Source: Azolla caroliniana
Lineage: Eukaryota; Polypodiophyta
Direction of reading: 5' to 3'
Assembly (NCBI GenBank): GCA_043228905.1
Contig: JBHGNT010000012.1
Span: 2,666,001-2,730,000 of the forward strand
Length of the DNA: 64,000 nucleotides
A program made the translations under genes and the position numbers. This document shows positions 10,154-21,125 of this stretch, piece after piece. Numbering within the stretch: the first letter of the stretch is position 1; each line of letters opens with the position of its first letter. The notes under the pieces are model-generated. The model worked only from the letters and a program-made list of their open reading frames with translations. It was not told the DNA's origin and searched no databases.

Positions 10154-13100
10154 TTACATTTCACGTGATACGCGTGAAAGTGAGTAGTGACTCTCGATGT
10201 TCAAGAACTTTACCAATGAATGTTGCAATCGAGAGTGCACATTGTGGTTGTGAGAGGAATTCATGCAAAGATTGGGCTCGATCGAAGAGATGTGGAAAGC
10301 AATGTCGAATATGATCAAAGGCAGAGAGCATTGTATCAAAGTGTGATACTCAGACTCGCGAACTTGTTTAGGGCAAAGTGTGCATAGCCGACCACTCTCA
10401 TCACTTGTACCCCAACGCCTTGTTTCACATTGCAATGCATGTGAGCTAAGTCGTATGGAAGCAATGGTTCGAATGGCAGATAACAGTATGGGCTCTAACA
10501 TGTATGGATGTGTACAATTTCCCCGTTCCGCAAAGAATATGATTTTGTAGTTAGGTGCAACATGTGTAGTATAATGTGTGAAGCGTGAGCCTCCACATTT
10601 GTCCCATGTCATGATACATTGGCATTGCAAAAATGCCTCATTTATAGAGGAATCTAATGATGCATCATGAAGCAAGTGTCTCACATCCCATCTACCAAAC
10701 CATTTTTCTATATCTTGCATCCAACCAGAACACAAAATTTTGTTTTTATGCGTCTTTTGGATCTTTTTTCTTGCTTCCCACGCAATTCTAGGAAGTCAAT
10801 GTGAGGGACTTTTTTGAACCTTAAGCATGTATTCAACAACCCTTTCCATGGCCATGATCTCTATGGGAAGCGATCCCGTCTCAAGGAGGAGGGTGTAGGG
10901 TGTTTGTTTCTTAACTTGTAGAAACTTGGTAAGAAAATGCTTTTGGACATTTTCAAACTCTTTCCACATAGATTTAGGGATACTACCGCCCCATACTTCC
11001 ACCCCATAGAGAAGAACCGGTATCACCAAAGTGTCAAAAATATATTTCTTGAGGACCCAACACTTAATATCTCCAAGGTTGCATGTGTTCTCAAATGCAT
11101 AGTATGCTCGCTTGCCCGCCTCTAAGCGGCGTGTAGCACATTCATTCCATCTATGATTTGAAGGAACTTCAAGACCAAGATATTTGAAGCTTTCCACACA
11201 TTCAAGTGGCTCATTGTTGTACATAATGCATGGTTTATCTCTTTTTTGGCTCTTCACAAGCATAATCTTTGTTTTAGAGCTATTGACACTTAATTTAGTA
11301 TGCATGCAAATTTTTTCCAATGCCTTCATAAGCTTTTGTGCATCTCCTAAAGTATTTGCAAAAAGCACTACATCATCTGCATATAGCAAAAGCATAATTA
11401 CAACATTCCCAATGGCAACTTCTTCAACACATTCTTCCTTTGCAAACTTGGTAACCATTTCTTCCAATTCATCAATGCATAGACCAAATAGTGTTGGTGA
11501 GAGTGGGCATCCTTGCTTAACACCAATAGTGCTTTTGAAAAAATCTGAAAGTTTATCTCTCAAGTGCACACAACATATAACCTTCTCATAAATTCGGGAA
11601 ATTGCAAGCATATATTCACTTGGCACCTCAAGTTCTTCCATTTGCCTCCAAAGATGCTCACGAGGTACCATATCAAAAGCTTTCTTGAAGTCTACAAAGC
11701 AACAATATAAACCTTTACCTCTAAGGCGACTTTCCTCCATTAATACTCGAAGGGTGCTAAGGTGATAAATGGTGTTATGGTGTTTCCGAAAGCTAGCTTG
11801 TCCATAAGCTCTCTTACCACTTTTTTCAGCCCATACGCTTATCTTTGATTCCATTATACATCCAAATAGTTTTGCCATTAATGAGCCAACCATGATGGTT
11901 CGATAGTTGTTTACATTATTTATATCTCCACCTTTATGTAAAGGTTTGATCCAATTTGTAGTCCAATCGTACGACATACCATGTTGCAATGCATCATTAA
12001 ACATATCGCTTATCCATATATGTGCTTCCTTTCCCGTCCATTTGAGCATTTCAGCCTTTATACATTGAAGATCGCTTGCCTTTCGAGAGGCCAATTTCTT
12101 AAGTCCTATGCATATATCTTCAATTGTAAAGAAGGGAGGCATATGTGAAAGAGAACCATAACACATCATCTTTCCGACAAGAGATAACTCATATAAATTC
12201 TTGCAATGCATAGACAAGTCGTGAAGAGTTAAGTCACCATAACTCTCAACATGTTTTCCCTTTAGATTTCCCCAAAATTAGCACATGCATGTGTTTTCTC
12301 TTGCGTTTGGATAAATTGTTGAGTAACTTCTCATATTCTTCTCTTTCTTTGAATAAGCCTTTTATACTCATGCAAATGTTTTTGGTAATTCTCTTTATCC
12401 TTAACTACATCCAAAACCATAAGGCACTTTCGAGCTTCACGACATTCTTTATCAAACCATTTTTTCCTAAGTTTCTTGGTGCACTTCCAAGATGTGCGGT
12501 TGGTCGAAAAACATTTGTTTGTACATGAGAGAATGACTTTCTTGAAAGTTTCCCATTTGCATTCTAGTGTGGCACCATGTTATATCTTTGTCATTTGTAA
12601 CATATCCTCAACCATCTTGGAATACATGGGTGCTCGCTTAAGGTTCATGCTCAAGTGCGGTTGTTTATTATCTTCAATAGCCTTCTCACAATCAAACCTA
12701 TGCATACATTTGAGATCAATACATAAAGGCCTATGATCGGATTCCGGTGTCCATTCACCAAATGAGAATTTATGTATACGATCCAAAATACCTTCAGAAA
12801 GTAGCACATAGTCAATCACACTATTTCCGTTGTGTTTTCTACATGTAAAACCATTAGTGTTGGGCCATAAGGAAATACCATTTGCAATAAGCAATCCGGT
12901 ACTATTGCACATTTATAGGAGTAACTTCCCAAATTGGTACGGATCTTTTTCATCGCTAGAAGAGCGGTTATACATTTGCATATCCTCTTGCATCCTTGAG
13001 ATATGTGGCATGAAATATTCTTGTGAATCAAGTTGGAAACTTCTTGTACGAGCATTCATGTCACCAAAGAAAATAACTTCCCATTTGGATTTGAAATAAG

Positions 13101-13530
13101 CAATATCATCTTCTAGATTGGCAAACGGTTGATCTTTATCCAAACAAGCATAAAAGTTAGAATCTTGATGAGGAATGTAACATCCAACTACAAAAGTGGG
13201 CAAATCATTAGGTGTTTCTATTTTGAGCCATATGTAGCATTTATTTTCATCATTTTTTATGATTGACACATATTTCTCTATTTCCTTCTTAATCAAACAT
13301 GCCACCCCTCCTTGTCCTCTTCTTTGTCTTGGATTTTTCTTCCATATCAAAGAGTGTACATTATAGTTTCCTAGACCTTGAATCCGTTTGAGTATCATGC
13401 TCCCATGTTTCAACAAGAAGTGTGATATCCGAGTCATCGGTGAACTCCTCTATGCCAAATCCCGCATTCCATGGGTATCCATTGCAATTCCAAAAGCATA
13501 GTCGTAAAAGGCGTGGGTTAGTCTCATAGA
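10154..13530 (-). pseudogene. LINE ORF2 (endonuclease-RT-zinc), disrupted
   Basis: The endonuclease begins near 13510 and shows LLVETWEHD (catalytic Glu), IFFGDMNART and ESDHRPLCIDL (about 12740). A TAA near 12913 and frame changes separate it from the RT. The RT (12217-10796) has FVDFKKAFDMV, GVKQGCPLSP and LLYADDVVLFA. The C-terminal part (10735-10154) has a CCHC pattern CTLC-x8-H-x4-C. A TGA near 10797 is CGA in the truncated copy at 17045, a C-to-T change. If intact it would perform target-primed reverse transcription. Confidence 0.88.
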
Positions 13531-13540
13531 TCACATGTCC

Positions 13541-14410
13541 CTATTTGCTTACATTTCCATCTTTAGGCACATCCTTAACCTTGTTTTTCAATCTTTCTTC
13601 ATATGCTTTACGACGAGCATTTTGTTGTGAGATAGTACGATCTTCACTCACAAAGCATTGTGTACCTTTGAGGTATACCCAACTATTTTCGAGTATGATC
13701 CGCCGCTTTGTATCATCTGTCATTGTGCATACAATAGGCCTTTCTCTGGAGCGACTAACACAATGTTTCCCAACTCGATGTGCCCCATATACATTCACAT
13801 TTGACATCCCATAATGCATGCTAAAAAATTCACCAATGGCCTTTCCAAGGGATGCGGGTGTTTCCATACTCTCTTCTTTAATCCCACGGACGACAATGTT
13901 CTTTCATCGTCATTCACGTTCTTTCAATTCTCGGACATCTATGCTTTTTATATTCTTCTCTTGATGCATCAAATGCATATTAGATGAGTTTGATAGCACA
14001 TCCCCACCACATACATCGACCCATGGCTTCGTTGTACATACATTTTTCATCTCACTTACATCCCGCCTCATCGTGTCCAATTTTTCTTCTTTTAATGCTT
14101 CCTTTAACTCAATCTTGTTAAGGCGCTCATTTGTTTCAAAAGAAGCTCTTTTACATTCTTGAATCTCTTCTTGAAGTTTTGCAACCACTTGTTTAAGCCT
14201 TTCATTCTCAATGACAACACTTTGGAGCTTAGTATTCTCTTTCATTAACGTCCTAATCTCTTCACCTTGCTTGTTTATGGTTTCTTGAAGAGAAATCAAG
14301 TGACTCATAAGCATTTTGTCCATTGCATTAGAATCGAGATTTGTTGGTGATCTCGGCTCATTATCAATCATACCCTCAAACTTTGCGGCGGTTTTACGAG
14401 TATTTGCCAT
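13541..14410 (-). pseudogene. LINE ORF1 (coiled-coil plus RRM-like RNA-binding protein)
   Basis: It starts at the ATG at 14410 (MANTRKTAAKFEG). A heptad-rich coiled coil runs from about residue 35 to 130 (LQETINKQGEEIRTLMKEN). An RNA-binding region with KNIVVRGIKEE follows and ends in DRTISQQNARRKAYEERL. Two in-frame TGA codons near 13890 split it; both sit next to Arg-rich sequence and look like CGA-to-TGA changes. The layout resembles animal L1 ORF1p more than the CCHC-knuckle ORF1 common in plant L1s. Confidence 0.75.
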
Positions 14411-14634
14411 TGTAGGGACAAACCCTACGGGAAAAGAGAGACAGAGAGGGAAGGAGAGAGAATGTACCTTTCACTCGATTTAGGGCTTCAAAATCTACCT
14501 TCCGTTTGAGGAACCGCGGGGTAAAGATGGCTACGGATGAAAATGCTCATAACTTCTCGCCACGGTAACGGAATTCAGTAAATGAACATTCTTTAGAAAG
14601 CTCTCTCAAAGAGGTTTCCAACGAGCTATAGAAC

Positions 14635-14688
<54 letters not shown>

Positions 14689-14690
14689 GG

Positions 14691-14977
14691 GATTGTGTCA
14701 TAATTGGAACATGCGCAACGCTTTTGTATTCGATGGTAGACATGGAGTGAAAGAATATCTACGAAAGTTGAAGGGAGTACTAATGTGGCAATTTTATTTA
14801 TTGGAACAAGTGGAAATTCTTTCCTCGGTGGAGTGTTCATCTTGCCTATTGGCAATTCAACATGTTCCACTACCCATGTAGTGTAGTGTGGTCAGTGTGT
14901 GACCATACTCCATTGTCACACGTATTGTAAGTAGTGTTTTTCATACACATTTATTAATATAATTGTGTGTTTTCACC

Positions 14978-15015
<38 letters not shown>

Positions 15016-15054
15016 CTAAAAAGATTTTCTGTTTATTTCTCTCTCTCTTGGCGA
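14691..15054. other. hAT internal sequence with GA microsatellites
   Basis: No gene is seen. A (GA)14-like tract lies at about 14981-15010, immediately ahead of the Alba retrocopy and its apparent 5' leader (AAACCCTAAAAAG). Confidence 0.5.
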
Positions 15055-15460
15055 TGGCGCACCAACAAAGCAGAGCAATGGAAGGACGGACTAGAGTCAA
15101 GACGCCGCAACCGATAATGCCAAAAAGAACAAAATCCAAGTGTCCAATACGAAGAAACCTCTGTTCTTCTATGTCAACCTAGCAAAGAGGTTTATGCAAC
15201 AATATGAGGAAGTGGAGTTGTTTGCACTAGGAATGGCCATTTCTACTATTGTGACTGTGGTGGAAATATTGAAGAACAATGGGCTAGTTATTGTGAAGAA
15301 GTTATACACATCAACCATTGACATAGGCAATGAGAGGCATGGGCAGATGGTACAAAAACCAAAGATGGAAATAACATTGAAGAAATCAGACAACTTTGAT
15401 GAGATCATGGCGGATGCGTCTCATGAGGAAAATGGGACTAATGATCAATATGAGCAATAG
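15055..15460 (+). pseudogene. Alba-domain protein retro-pseudogene
   Basis: After a frameshift near 15090-15130 the translation reads IQVSNTKKPLFFYVNLAKR and ALGMAISTIVTVVEILKNNG. This is the conserved Alba DNA/RNA-binding fold of small plant Alba-like proteins (about 130 aa). The domain runs uninterrupted by introns to the stop near 15459, followed by a 3'UTR-like pyrimidine-rich stretch. The 5' start (ATG at 15055 or 15079) is out of frame with the domain. It lies between two LINEs inside the hAT element, so a LINE-made retrocopy or transposon capture is most likely. A functional gene is unlikely. Confidence 0.8.
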
Positions 15461-15650
15461 ATTATTAGATACCTCTCACTTTTTCTTAGCTAATCCATTT
15501 TCTCACATTTCTCTCTACTACAGGTCTTTTAACCTTTCCTTATTTTCCTTTCAGAATGTTGTATAGACTAGATTTGTACTCTCCAACAGAAATTTTCTTG
15601 AAAGCCAAGTGGTTTTTTGTTTCTGTTCTTGTTTTCTTCTCTAGCATTAC

Positions 15651-15693
<43 letters not shown>

Positions 15694-15698
<5 letters not shown>

Positions 15699-17509
15699 AT
15701 TATCGTCTTCGGAGCTCAAATATGACTTATGAGACCAAAAAATATTACATTTCATGTGATACGTGTGAAAGTGAGTAGTGACTCTCGATGTTCAAGAACT
15801 TTACCAATGAATGTTGCAATCGAGAGTGCACATTGTGGTTGTGAGAGGAATTCATGCAAAGATTGGGCTTGGTCGAAGAGATGTGGAAAGCTGACAGGAA
15901 CTATACGCTCCCCTATGAACAACGCTTGGCCACAACCGAGCTTAGAATCAAACATAGAAAACAGGAATGAATGCACGACACAAAAGTGAGAGAAGAGTAC
16001 ACAGGATGTTTACGTGGAAAACCCAAACTAGGGAAAAACCACGGCAGCCCACAGGCTGCAAACTATCACTATGTTACAGTGTACAACAGTAAAGCACCGA
16101 GGCAACAACCTCGAGCTTTCTATCTTTGCCATAAGCGGCGGTTACAATAGAGGCAACGACCTCTTCCTCTCTCTCTCTCTCTCTGTACACAGTTACACAC
16201 TCTGATCTTGCGCAAACAAGAATAACAACACTACCATAAGTTTGCCCTAAGTGATATTTATACTAATATGACTTTCCGGCTATTTACAAATATAGCCCCA
16301 ATGGACTCTCAGAAAACATATTTACGAATATGTCTCTTCATCCGGTGAGCGCTCCTCACCGGGTCTGCACCATCCAGCTCTCTGTAGCCGGGTACTCCTC
16401 ATCCGGTTCTCACCGGGTCTGCAACATCCGGCTCTCCGTAGCCGGGTACTCCTCATCTGGTTTCAGCATCGGCCTATCAGCCTTGGCAGAGTTTGCTCAT
16501 CAGCACTATTCTTCTCCCTTCCCATCCAGAGGGACCTGTTTCCCAACAAAAGCATGGTCGAATATGATCAAAGGCAGAGCATTGTATCAAAAGTGTGATA
16601 CTCAAACTCGCGAACTTGTTTAGGGCAAAGTGTGCATAGTCGATCACTCTCATCACTTGTGCCCCAACGCCCTGTTTCACATCGCAATGCATGTGAGCTA
16701 AGTCGTATGGAAGCAATGGTTCGAATGGCAGATAACAGTATGGGCTCTAACATGTATCGATGTGTACGATTTCCCCGTTCTGCAAAGAATATGGTTTTGG
16801 AGTTAGGTGCAACATGTGTAGTATAATGTGTGAAGCGTGAGCCTCCACATTTGTCCCATGTCATGATACATTGGCAATGCAAGAAGGCCTCATTTACAGA
16901 CGAATCTAATGATGCATCATGAAGCAAGTGTCTCACATCCCATATACCAGATCATTTTTCTATATCTTGCATCCAACCGGAACACAAAATTTTGTTTTTA
17001 TGCGTCTTTTGGATCTTTTTGCTTGCTGCCCACGCAATTCTAGGAAGTCGATGTGAGGGACTTTTTTGAACCTTAAGCATGTATTCGACAACCCTTTCCA
17101 TGGCCATGATCTCTATGGGAAGCGATCCCGTCTCAAGGAGGAGGGTGTAGGGCGTTTGTTTCTTAACTTGTAGAAACTTGGTAAGAAAATGTTTTTGGAC
17201 ATTTTCAAACTCTTTCCACATAGATTTAGAGATGCTACCGCCCCATACTTCCACCCCATAGAGAAGAACCGGTATCACCAAAGTGTCAAAAAGATATTTC
17301 TTGAGGACCCAACACTTAATATCTCCAAGGTTGCATGTGTTCTCAAATGCATAGTATGCTCGCTTGCCCGCCTCTAAGCGGCATGTAGCACATTCATTCC
17401 ATCTATGATTTGAAGGAACTTCAAGGCCAAGATATTTGAAGCTTTCCACACATTCAAGTGGCTCATTGTTGTACATAATGCATGGTTTATCTCTTTTTTG
17501 GCTCTTCAC
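15694..17509 (-). mobile_element. 5'-truncated LINE copy interrupted by a solo LTR
   Basis: This is a close copy of 10105-11265 of the larger LINE. It covers the 3' end, zinc region and RT C-terminus (VLKKYLFDTLVIPVLLYG, TPYTLLLETGSLPIEIMA). It stops abruptly at 17509 inside the RT, the usual 5' truncation of a LINE insertion. Its 3' end is followed by a pure GA/TC tract (15655-15693). Some premature stops of the first copy are intact here, so the two were inserted independently rather than by local duplication. Confidence 0.85.
15892..16548 (-). mobile_element. solo LTR inside the LINE copy
   Basis: A 657-bp segment with TG...CA ends (minus strand TGTTGGGAAACAGG to GTTCCTGTCA) is flanked by a perfect 5-bp duplication AAAGC at 15887-15891 and 16549-16553. 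A minus-strand TATA-like TATAAATA occurs near 16260. No internal coding region exists, so it is a solo LTR left by LTR-LTR recombination. The TGTTGGGAA start suggests copia type. Confidence 0.8.
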
Positions 17510-17942
17510 TGTTCCTGAATCTATGAGTAGCAAGCAACCCGCAACACGCTTGGAGTAGGGAATCAGGATAGTGGGCAGAGAGCTTCTAGCAAGGAGCAAG
17601 GGAGCAACGAACAAAGAGGGCGAAAAGGGGAAAAGGGAAAGGAAGGTCTTAGGTGGGGATTGGGAAGCGGATATTCATAATTTAGAGAAACGTTAGTTTT
17701 CTTTACCTTTTTTTTACACAAACAATATAAAGTCCCAATGTAACCAGAATGTTAACATTGTTCCTAGGACTTTACCCAACACTAATGTACTATTGTATTG
17801 GTCTTAGCAAAATTTGATGGTATTAGCAAATTTTAAGCCTTCATTTTTACGTTTTCATAAAACATATGCCTATCAAGATTGATGGTTTCATTTTTAAATT
17901 AACCTTCATATACGATTAAATTTGCCAAAAACGATCAAAATG
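17510..17942. other. hAT right internal end
   Basis: No ORF or known repeat is seen. It leads into the right TIR and contains TTGCC and GATCAAAA-like subterminal words. Confidence 0.45.
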
Positions 17943-17962
17943 GCCGTCAAAAGGCAACACTG
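17943..17962 (-). repeat. hAT right terminal inverted repeat
   Basis: It is the inverted partner of 1069-1088, followed directly by the second CCTCCGAG target duplication at 17963-17970. Confidence 0.85.
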
Positions 17963-18108
17963 CCTCCGAGTGATCGCACTTTGGAACCCGTCAATAATGT
18001 TTATAATGCTCAAGCTCTTGTCAAATACTTCCATCGCCGTTATCCAAACAAACCGGGCCCTACGTTGTTAATGATGACTGCCATTCGTCGTTCTCGATGG
18101 GGAGATAG
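17963..18108 (+). pseudogene. pol: Ty3/gypsy chromodomain end, second half
   Basis: It continues the chromodomain interrupted at 1068: after PPS the codons give DRTLEPVNNVYNAQALVK, then FHRRYPNKPGP, then a basic tail and a purine tract (GGGGAGATAG) at the LTR border. It proves that 505-1068 and 17963-18518 were one element before the hAT insertion. Confidence 0.85.
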
Positions 18109-18518
18109 TGTCATGAATACATAAGCATCAATCAAGAACCTAACTATTAGGATAGCATATGATTATATAAAATAATAAAAGCTACTTCTTGTAATAGATT
18201 GATTATTGTAAATGTTCTGGAACATTCTAGAACATTCTAGAATATCCTAGAACATCTTAGAATATTTTAGGTCTAGAACATTCTAGAACATTATAGAAAT
18301 CACTAGGCTATTCTATAGGAACCTATAAATATGGACATACAATTCTTCTCAAATCAATTCGAATCAACACCAGTCTTAAGCTTTCGTCACCTTTCTTGCA
18401 TCCATCTTCATTATATCTTACTAATACATTCATTCTTCTCTTATCACTTCATTCCTCTCTTCTCGTGATCTCTTTACATCTTTCTTCTACCACTCTATCT
18501 TTTCTCTTGGTTCTGACA
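18109..18518 (+). repeat. 3' LTR of the hAT-interrupted gypsy element
   Basis: It begins TGTCATGAATAC and ends GGTTCTGACA, again with TGTCA/TGACA termini. It carries two clusters of GAA/TTC units, a TATA box TATAAATA at 18324-18331, then a CT-rich leader. No 5' LTR partner of this family is found in the window. Confidence 0.88.
18215..18331 (+). promoter_or_regulatory. six-unit perfect heat-shock element and TATA box
   Basis: Six alternating TTC/GAA units with exact 2-bp spacers run from 18215 to 18242. Degenerate units lie between 18243 and 18270, and a second cluster with one altered unit (GAA, TTC, GAA, TTA, GAA) at 18276-18298. The TATA box follows at 18324. This is a stronger HSE match than in the other gypsy family and is a good candidate for HSF-driven LTR transcription. 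Confidence 0.82.
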
Positions 18519-18523
18519 TTGGT

Positions 18524-19770
18524 TGGACAGATCGCCGACTAGGGGATGCAAGTTTGATTCATGCATCTTGGTTGCTACATCGAAGAAGAGGGGAAAGTCA
18601 TTGCGCAAAGGCACCGAGAAGGGAGAATGTTCATCCTCAACACCAATGAAGTCGAAACCACATTGTTTGTGAAAGGACAAAAGGTCGAGTTGGACATCGA
18701 CCTATGGCAGAAGCGGTTTGGCCATGTTAACTTCCCGTGGCCTCGTGAAATGCAGATGAAGAACATTGTTTTCAGATTGCCGAAATTTAGTGGCCGGAAC
18801 AGCCAAGTCTACGAAGCCTGCCAGCTCGGGAAGCAGCACCGACTTCCATTCCCCAACGAGCGTAATCAGAGTCAAAATCCGCTCGATGTGATCCATTCGG
18901 ATGTATGGGGACCGACACAGAACATGAGCATCGGAGGAAGTCATTACTTTGTAAGCTTCATCGATGACTTCACTCGACACACTTGGGCGTGCTTGATCGC
19001 GAAAAAGAGCGAAGCCTTCGCGTGTTTCCTGAAGGTGAAGAGCCTTGCGGAAAGGGAAACCGGGCGAAAGATCAAGTTTCTAAGGTCCGATCGCGGGAAG
19101 GAGTACTTCTTCGACTAGTTCTTGAGTTATCAACAGAATGAGGGAATTCAACGCGAATTCTTGTGTAGATACATGTTGCAACAAAACGGTATGGCCGAGA
19201 GGAAGAATTAGATGATAGAGGATGCAGCAAACACAATGCTTGAAGAGAAGCATCTGCCGAAGTTCTATTGGGTTGAAGTGATCAGAATTGTCGTCTACCT
19301 CTAGAATCGGGCATCTGCCAATGGAGGAGTGTCGCCACATGAGTTGTACTTCAAGAAGAACCCAAACTTGGCACACTTGGCACATGCACATACACGATAG
19401 CATCGTGTATGTGCATGTGCCGAAGGAGAAACGGAGGAAGTTGGACACCAAAGCCGAGAAGTGTATCTTGGTTGGCTACTTGGACGAACATAAGGGTTAT
19501 AAGTATTATAATCCCGAACCAAACAAGCTCGCATACGTCGTGATGACATTGTGTTCGACGAGTCCGCGTTGTGGTACTTGCCTTCGCCTCCAACCCCTGA
19601 CAACTCCATTCCAATCTCTGACGAAGAGGTCAGCGATGCTGAAATGCCTCAGGACGAAGGAGACATCAGAGCTCTTGAAGAGAGTTCGATCTTATTCAGG
19701 CTGCCGAATGAGCGACTGAGTCGGCATGACCAGTTAGACGCAGAGCCGACATGACCAGTTAGACTAACTC
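18524..19770 (+). pseudogene. pol: Ty1/copia pol fragment (pre-integrase and integrase)
   Basis: It begins in the zinc-bearing pre-integrase region (LWQKRFGHVNFP, CQLGKQHRLPF). The integrase core follows with NPLDVIHSDVWGP, SHYFVSFIDDFTRHTW and FLRSDRGKEY. From 19118 onward it is broken by stops and frameshifts but still readable (QQNGMAERKN, VPKEKRRKLDTKAEKCILVGY). A short GACATGACCAGTTAGAC duplication occurs near 19730-19765. The RT is absent. The RNase H end of a copia element in the same orientation lies at 36787, so these may be two ends of one element split by 19783-36786. Confidence 0.85.
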
Positions 19771-20284
19771 TTCAGTGCGCGTTGTTGGGGTAGTTGTGGT
19801 TTGTGTGGCGAAGTCGCGGGGACTAATGTTAAAAGGAGATGGCTATACAATTTATAAGGCTTGTGCAACAATGTTAGAAAGATTAAGGATAGGAAGAACA
19901 AGAGTTAGAAGTAATGTGCGAGAGACAGATGAGCATAGATAAGAGATAAGAGACAATGTATGATTTAAGAAGTGAAAATGTATTATAAGAACAAGCTTAT
20001 ATTAACAATACAATATTTTACCAAAGGTATAGTGTCGATCAAAAGATGCGGCTTTTCTTTTGTTGAACTCTAGATTTGAACCGTCGACTTCAACACCGAG
20101 AGACAAGACACTTCCCCAAATGAGCTAGCTTCTTTGCTTAATAAATTATTTGATTTCTTACTTTCTCTTCCTTGATTGATTACCCTATTTTCCCTTCCTT
20201 CATCCCTTAATTCCTTGCCTCTCTTTATAGGTTCTCTCATGCATATGATGATATGAGGGTGCATGGCATGCATGTAATGCATGC

Positions 20285-20832
20285 ATAGTTCTAGCCATAC
20301 GTCCCATTCGTGTCATACTCAAACGCCAATATTCGTATCATACTCATACGTGAAAAGGCTCCAAGTATGATTGAAATCCATACGCAGTACATAGACATAT
20401 ACATATGGTGTATATGGTGTACATAGTGTGTGTGTGTGTGTGTGAGGGAGAGAGAGTGTGTGTGTGTGGTCTAGAGAGAGAAGCCCTGTTTTGCATGTGT
20501 GAGGAGACAGTGGTTGAGTGTATATCTAGACTCTAGAGAGAGAGAGAGAGAGGAGTAATGGGTTTTGTCTGTGTGAGGGAGTGTGTAATATGTATATTAG
20601 ATATCTAGATTTTGTAGAGAGAGAAGATCTGTCAGTTCTCGTGTGTGTGTGTGTGTGAGAGAGAGTGTGTGTGTGTGTGTCAGACATCACTTCTATTCAC
20701 AAAGAATTATGAACCTCAAAAATTAAAAAAACCCAAAAATTAAAAAAGCCAAACGAATATCGCGTATCATACGCGTACGTTTGCAAACGTTCGCATACGT
20801 CCAGTAAATTGGACGTACGCGAATATTAGGAA
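20285..20832. mobile_element. MITE-like insertion with GT/GA microsatellites
   Basis: It is absent from the matching place in the LTR-like copy at 34400. Its ends are imperfect inverted repeats: left ATAGTTCTAGCC...ACGTCC against the reverse complement of the right, ATAGTTCCTAAT...ACGTCC. The interior is GT/GA simple sequence plus CATACG-rich words. No coding capacity. The TSD is uncertain (TGCATG versus TACATG). Confidence 0.45.
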
Positions 20833-20964
20833 CTATGAATACATGTGATGCATGATCACCATTTCGCGCACATGTGTTACATGTGATGCACATACACATG
20901 CTCATCTAAGCTCTAATGTATGAAGATACACATGTCATAAGTATGATACTAAAAATATAACTAT

Positions 20965-21060
20965 AGAAAATAATTTATCCTAATGGTATATACTTTGTCC
21001 TTAGTGTGTGAGGTTATGGGTTCAAGTTTTTCAAATGTTACTCAATACAATATTGAAGTT
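20965..21060 (+). repeat. tRNA-derived SINE-like unit (copy 1)
   Basis: It contains the family core CCTAATGGTATATAC, GTGTGAGGTTATGGGTTCAAG and a TTTATTTTTATAT end. GGGTTCAAG resembles a Pol III B box. Other copies lie at 22846-22945, 36528-36640 and 36655-36770. Confidence 0.5.
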
Positions 21061-21125
21061 TATTTTTATATTTTTGAAAGGAAAGATAAGCTTTGGGACC
21101 ATTGTGTCCCTACCCATCAATGACC

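Larger units (their letters stand above)
10080..14690 (-). mobile_element. LINE (L1-like) with microsatellite 3' tail
   Basis: A two-ORF non-LTR retrotransposon lies on the minus strand. ORF1 (14410-13541) has a coiled coil plus an RRM-like region. ORF2 has an AP-type endonuclease, an RT and a C-terminal CCHC. The 3' end, shared with a second copy at 15694, is followed by TC/TA simple repeats instead of poly(A): the plus strand reads GAGAGAGATAGATAGATT just before 10105. A GA tract at 14638-14686 sits at the 5' edge. Target duplications are masked by these repeats. Confidence 0.85.
1069..17962 (-). mobile_element. hAT DNA transposon enlarged by nested insertions
   Basis: The outer ends are 20-bp TIRs, 1069-1088 and the reverse complement at 17943-17962, differing at one internal base. 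They are flanked by a perfect 8-bp duplication, CCTCCGAG, at 1061-1068 and 17963-17970. An 8-bp TSD is the hAT hallmark. The gypsy chromodomain reading on both flanks joins once the element and one TSD copy are removed. The hAT transposase lies on the minus strand at 9081-7052 and continues at 1390-1205 beyond a gypsy insertion. Two LINEs and an Alba retrocopy fill the rest. The excised original would be several kb long. Confidence 0.88.
19783..21072 (-). repeat. LTR-like segment (copy 1)
   Basis: The sequence from TGTTGGGGTAGTTGTGG closely matches 33942 onward, and both share an AT-rich interior and ATGCATG-rich blocks. A TATAAAG box on the minus strand (near 20225) suggests minus orientation. 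It contains a MITE-like insertion (20285-20832) and a SINE-like unit near 20965-21060. Its inner terminus is missing: it runs directly into an inverted gag fragment. Confidence 0.6.

Noticed and set aside
16330-16623. Plus-strand frame with SVAGYSSSG repeats
   Set aside because: It lies in the solo LTR and its flank; the repeats are LTR-internal duplications, not a protein family.
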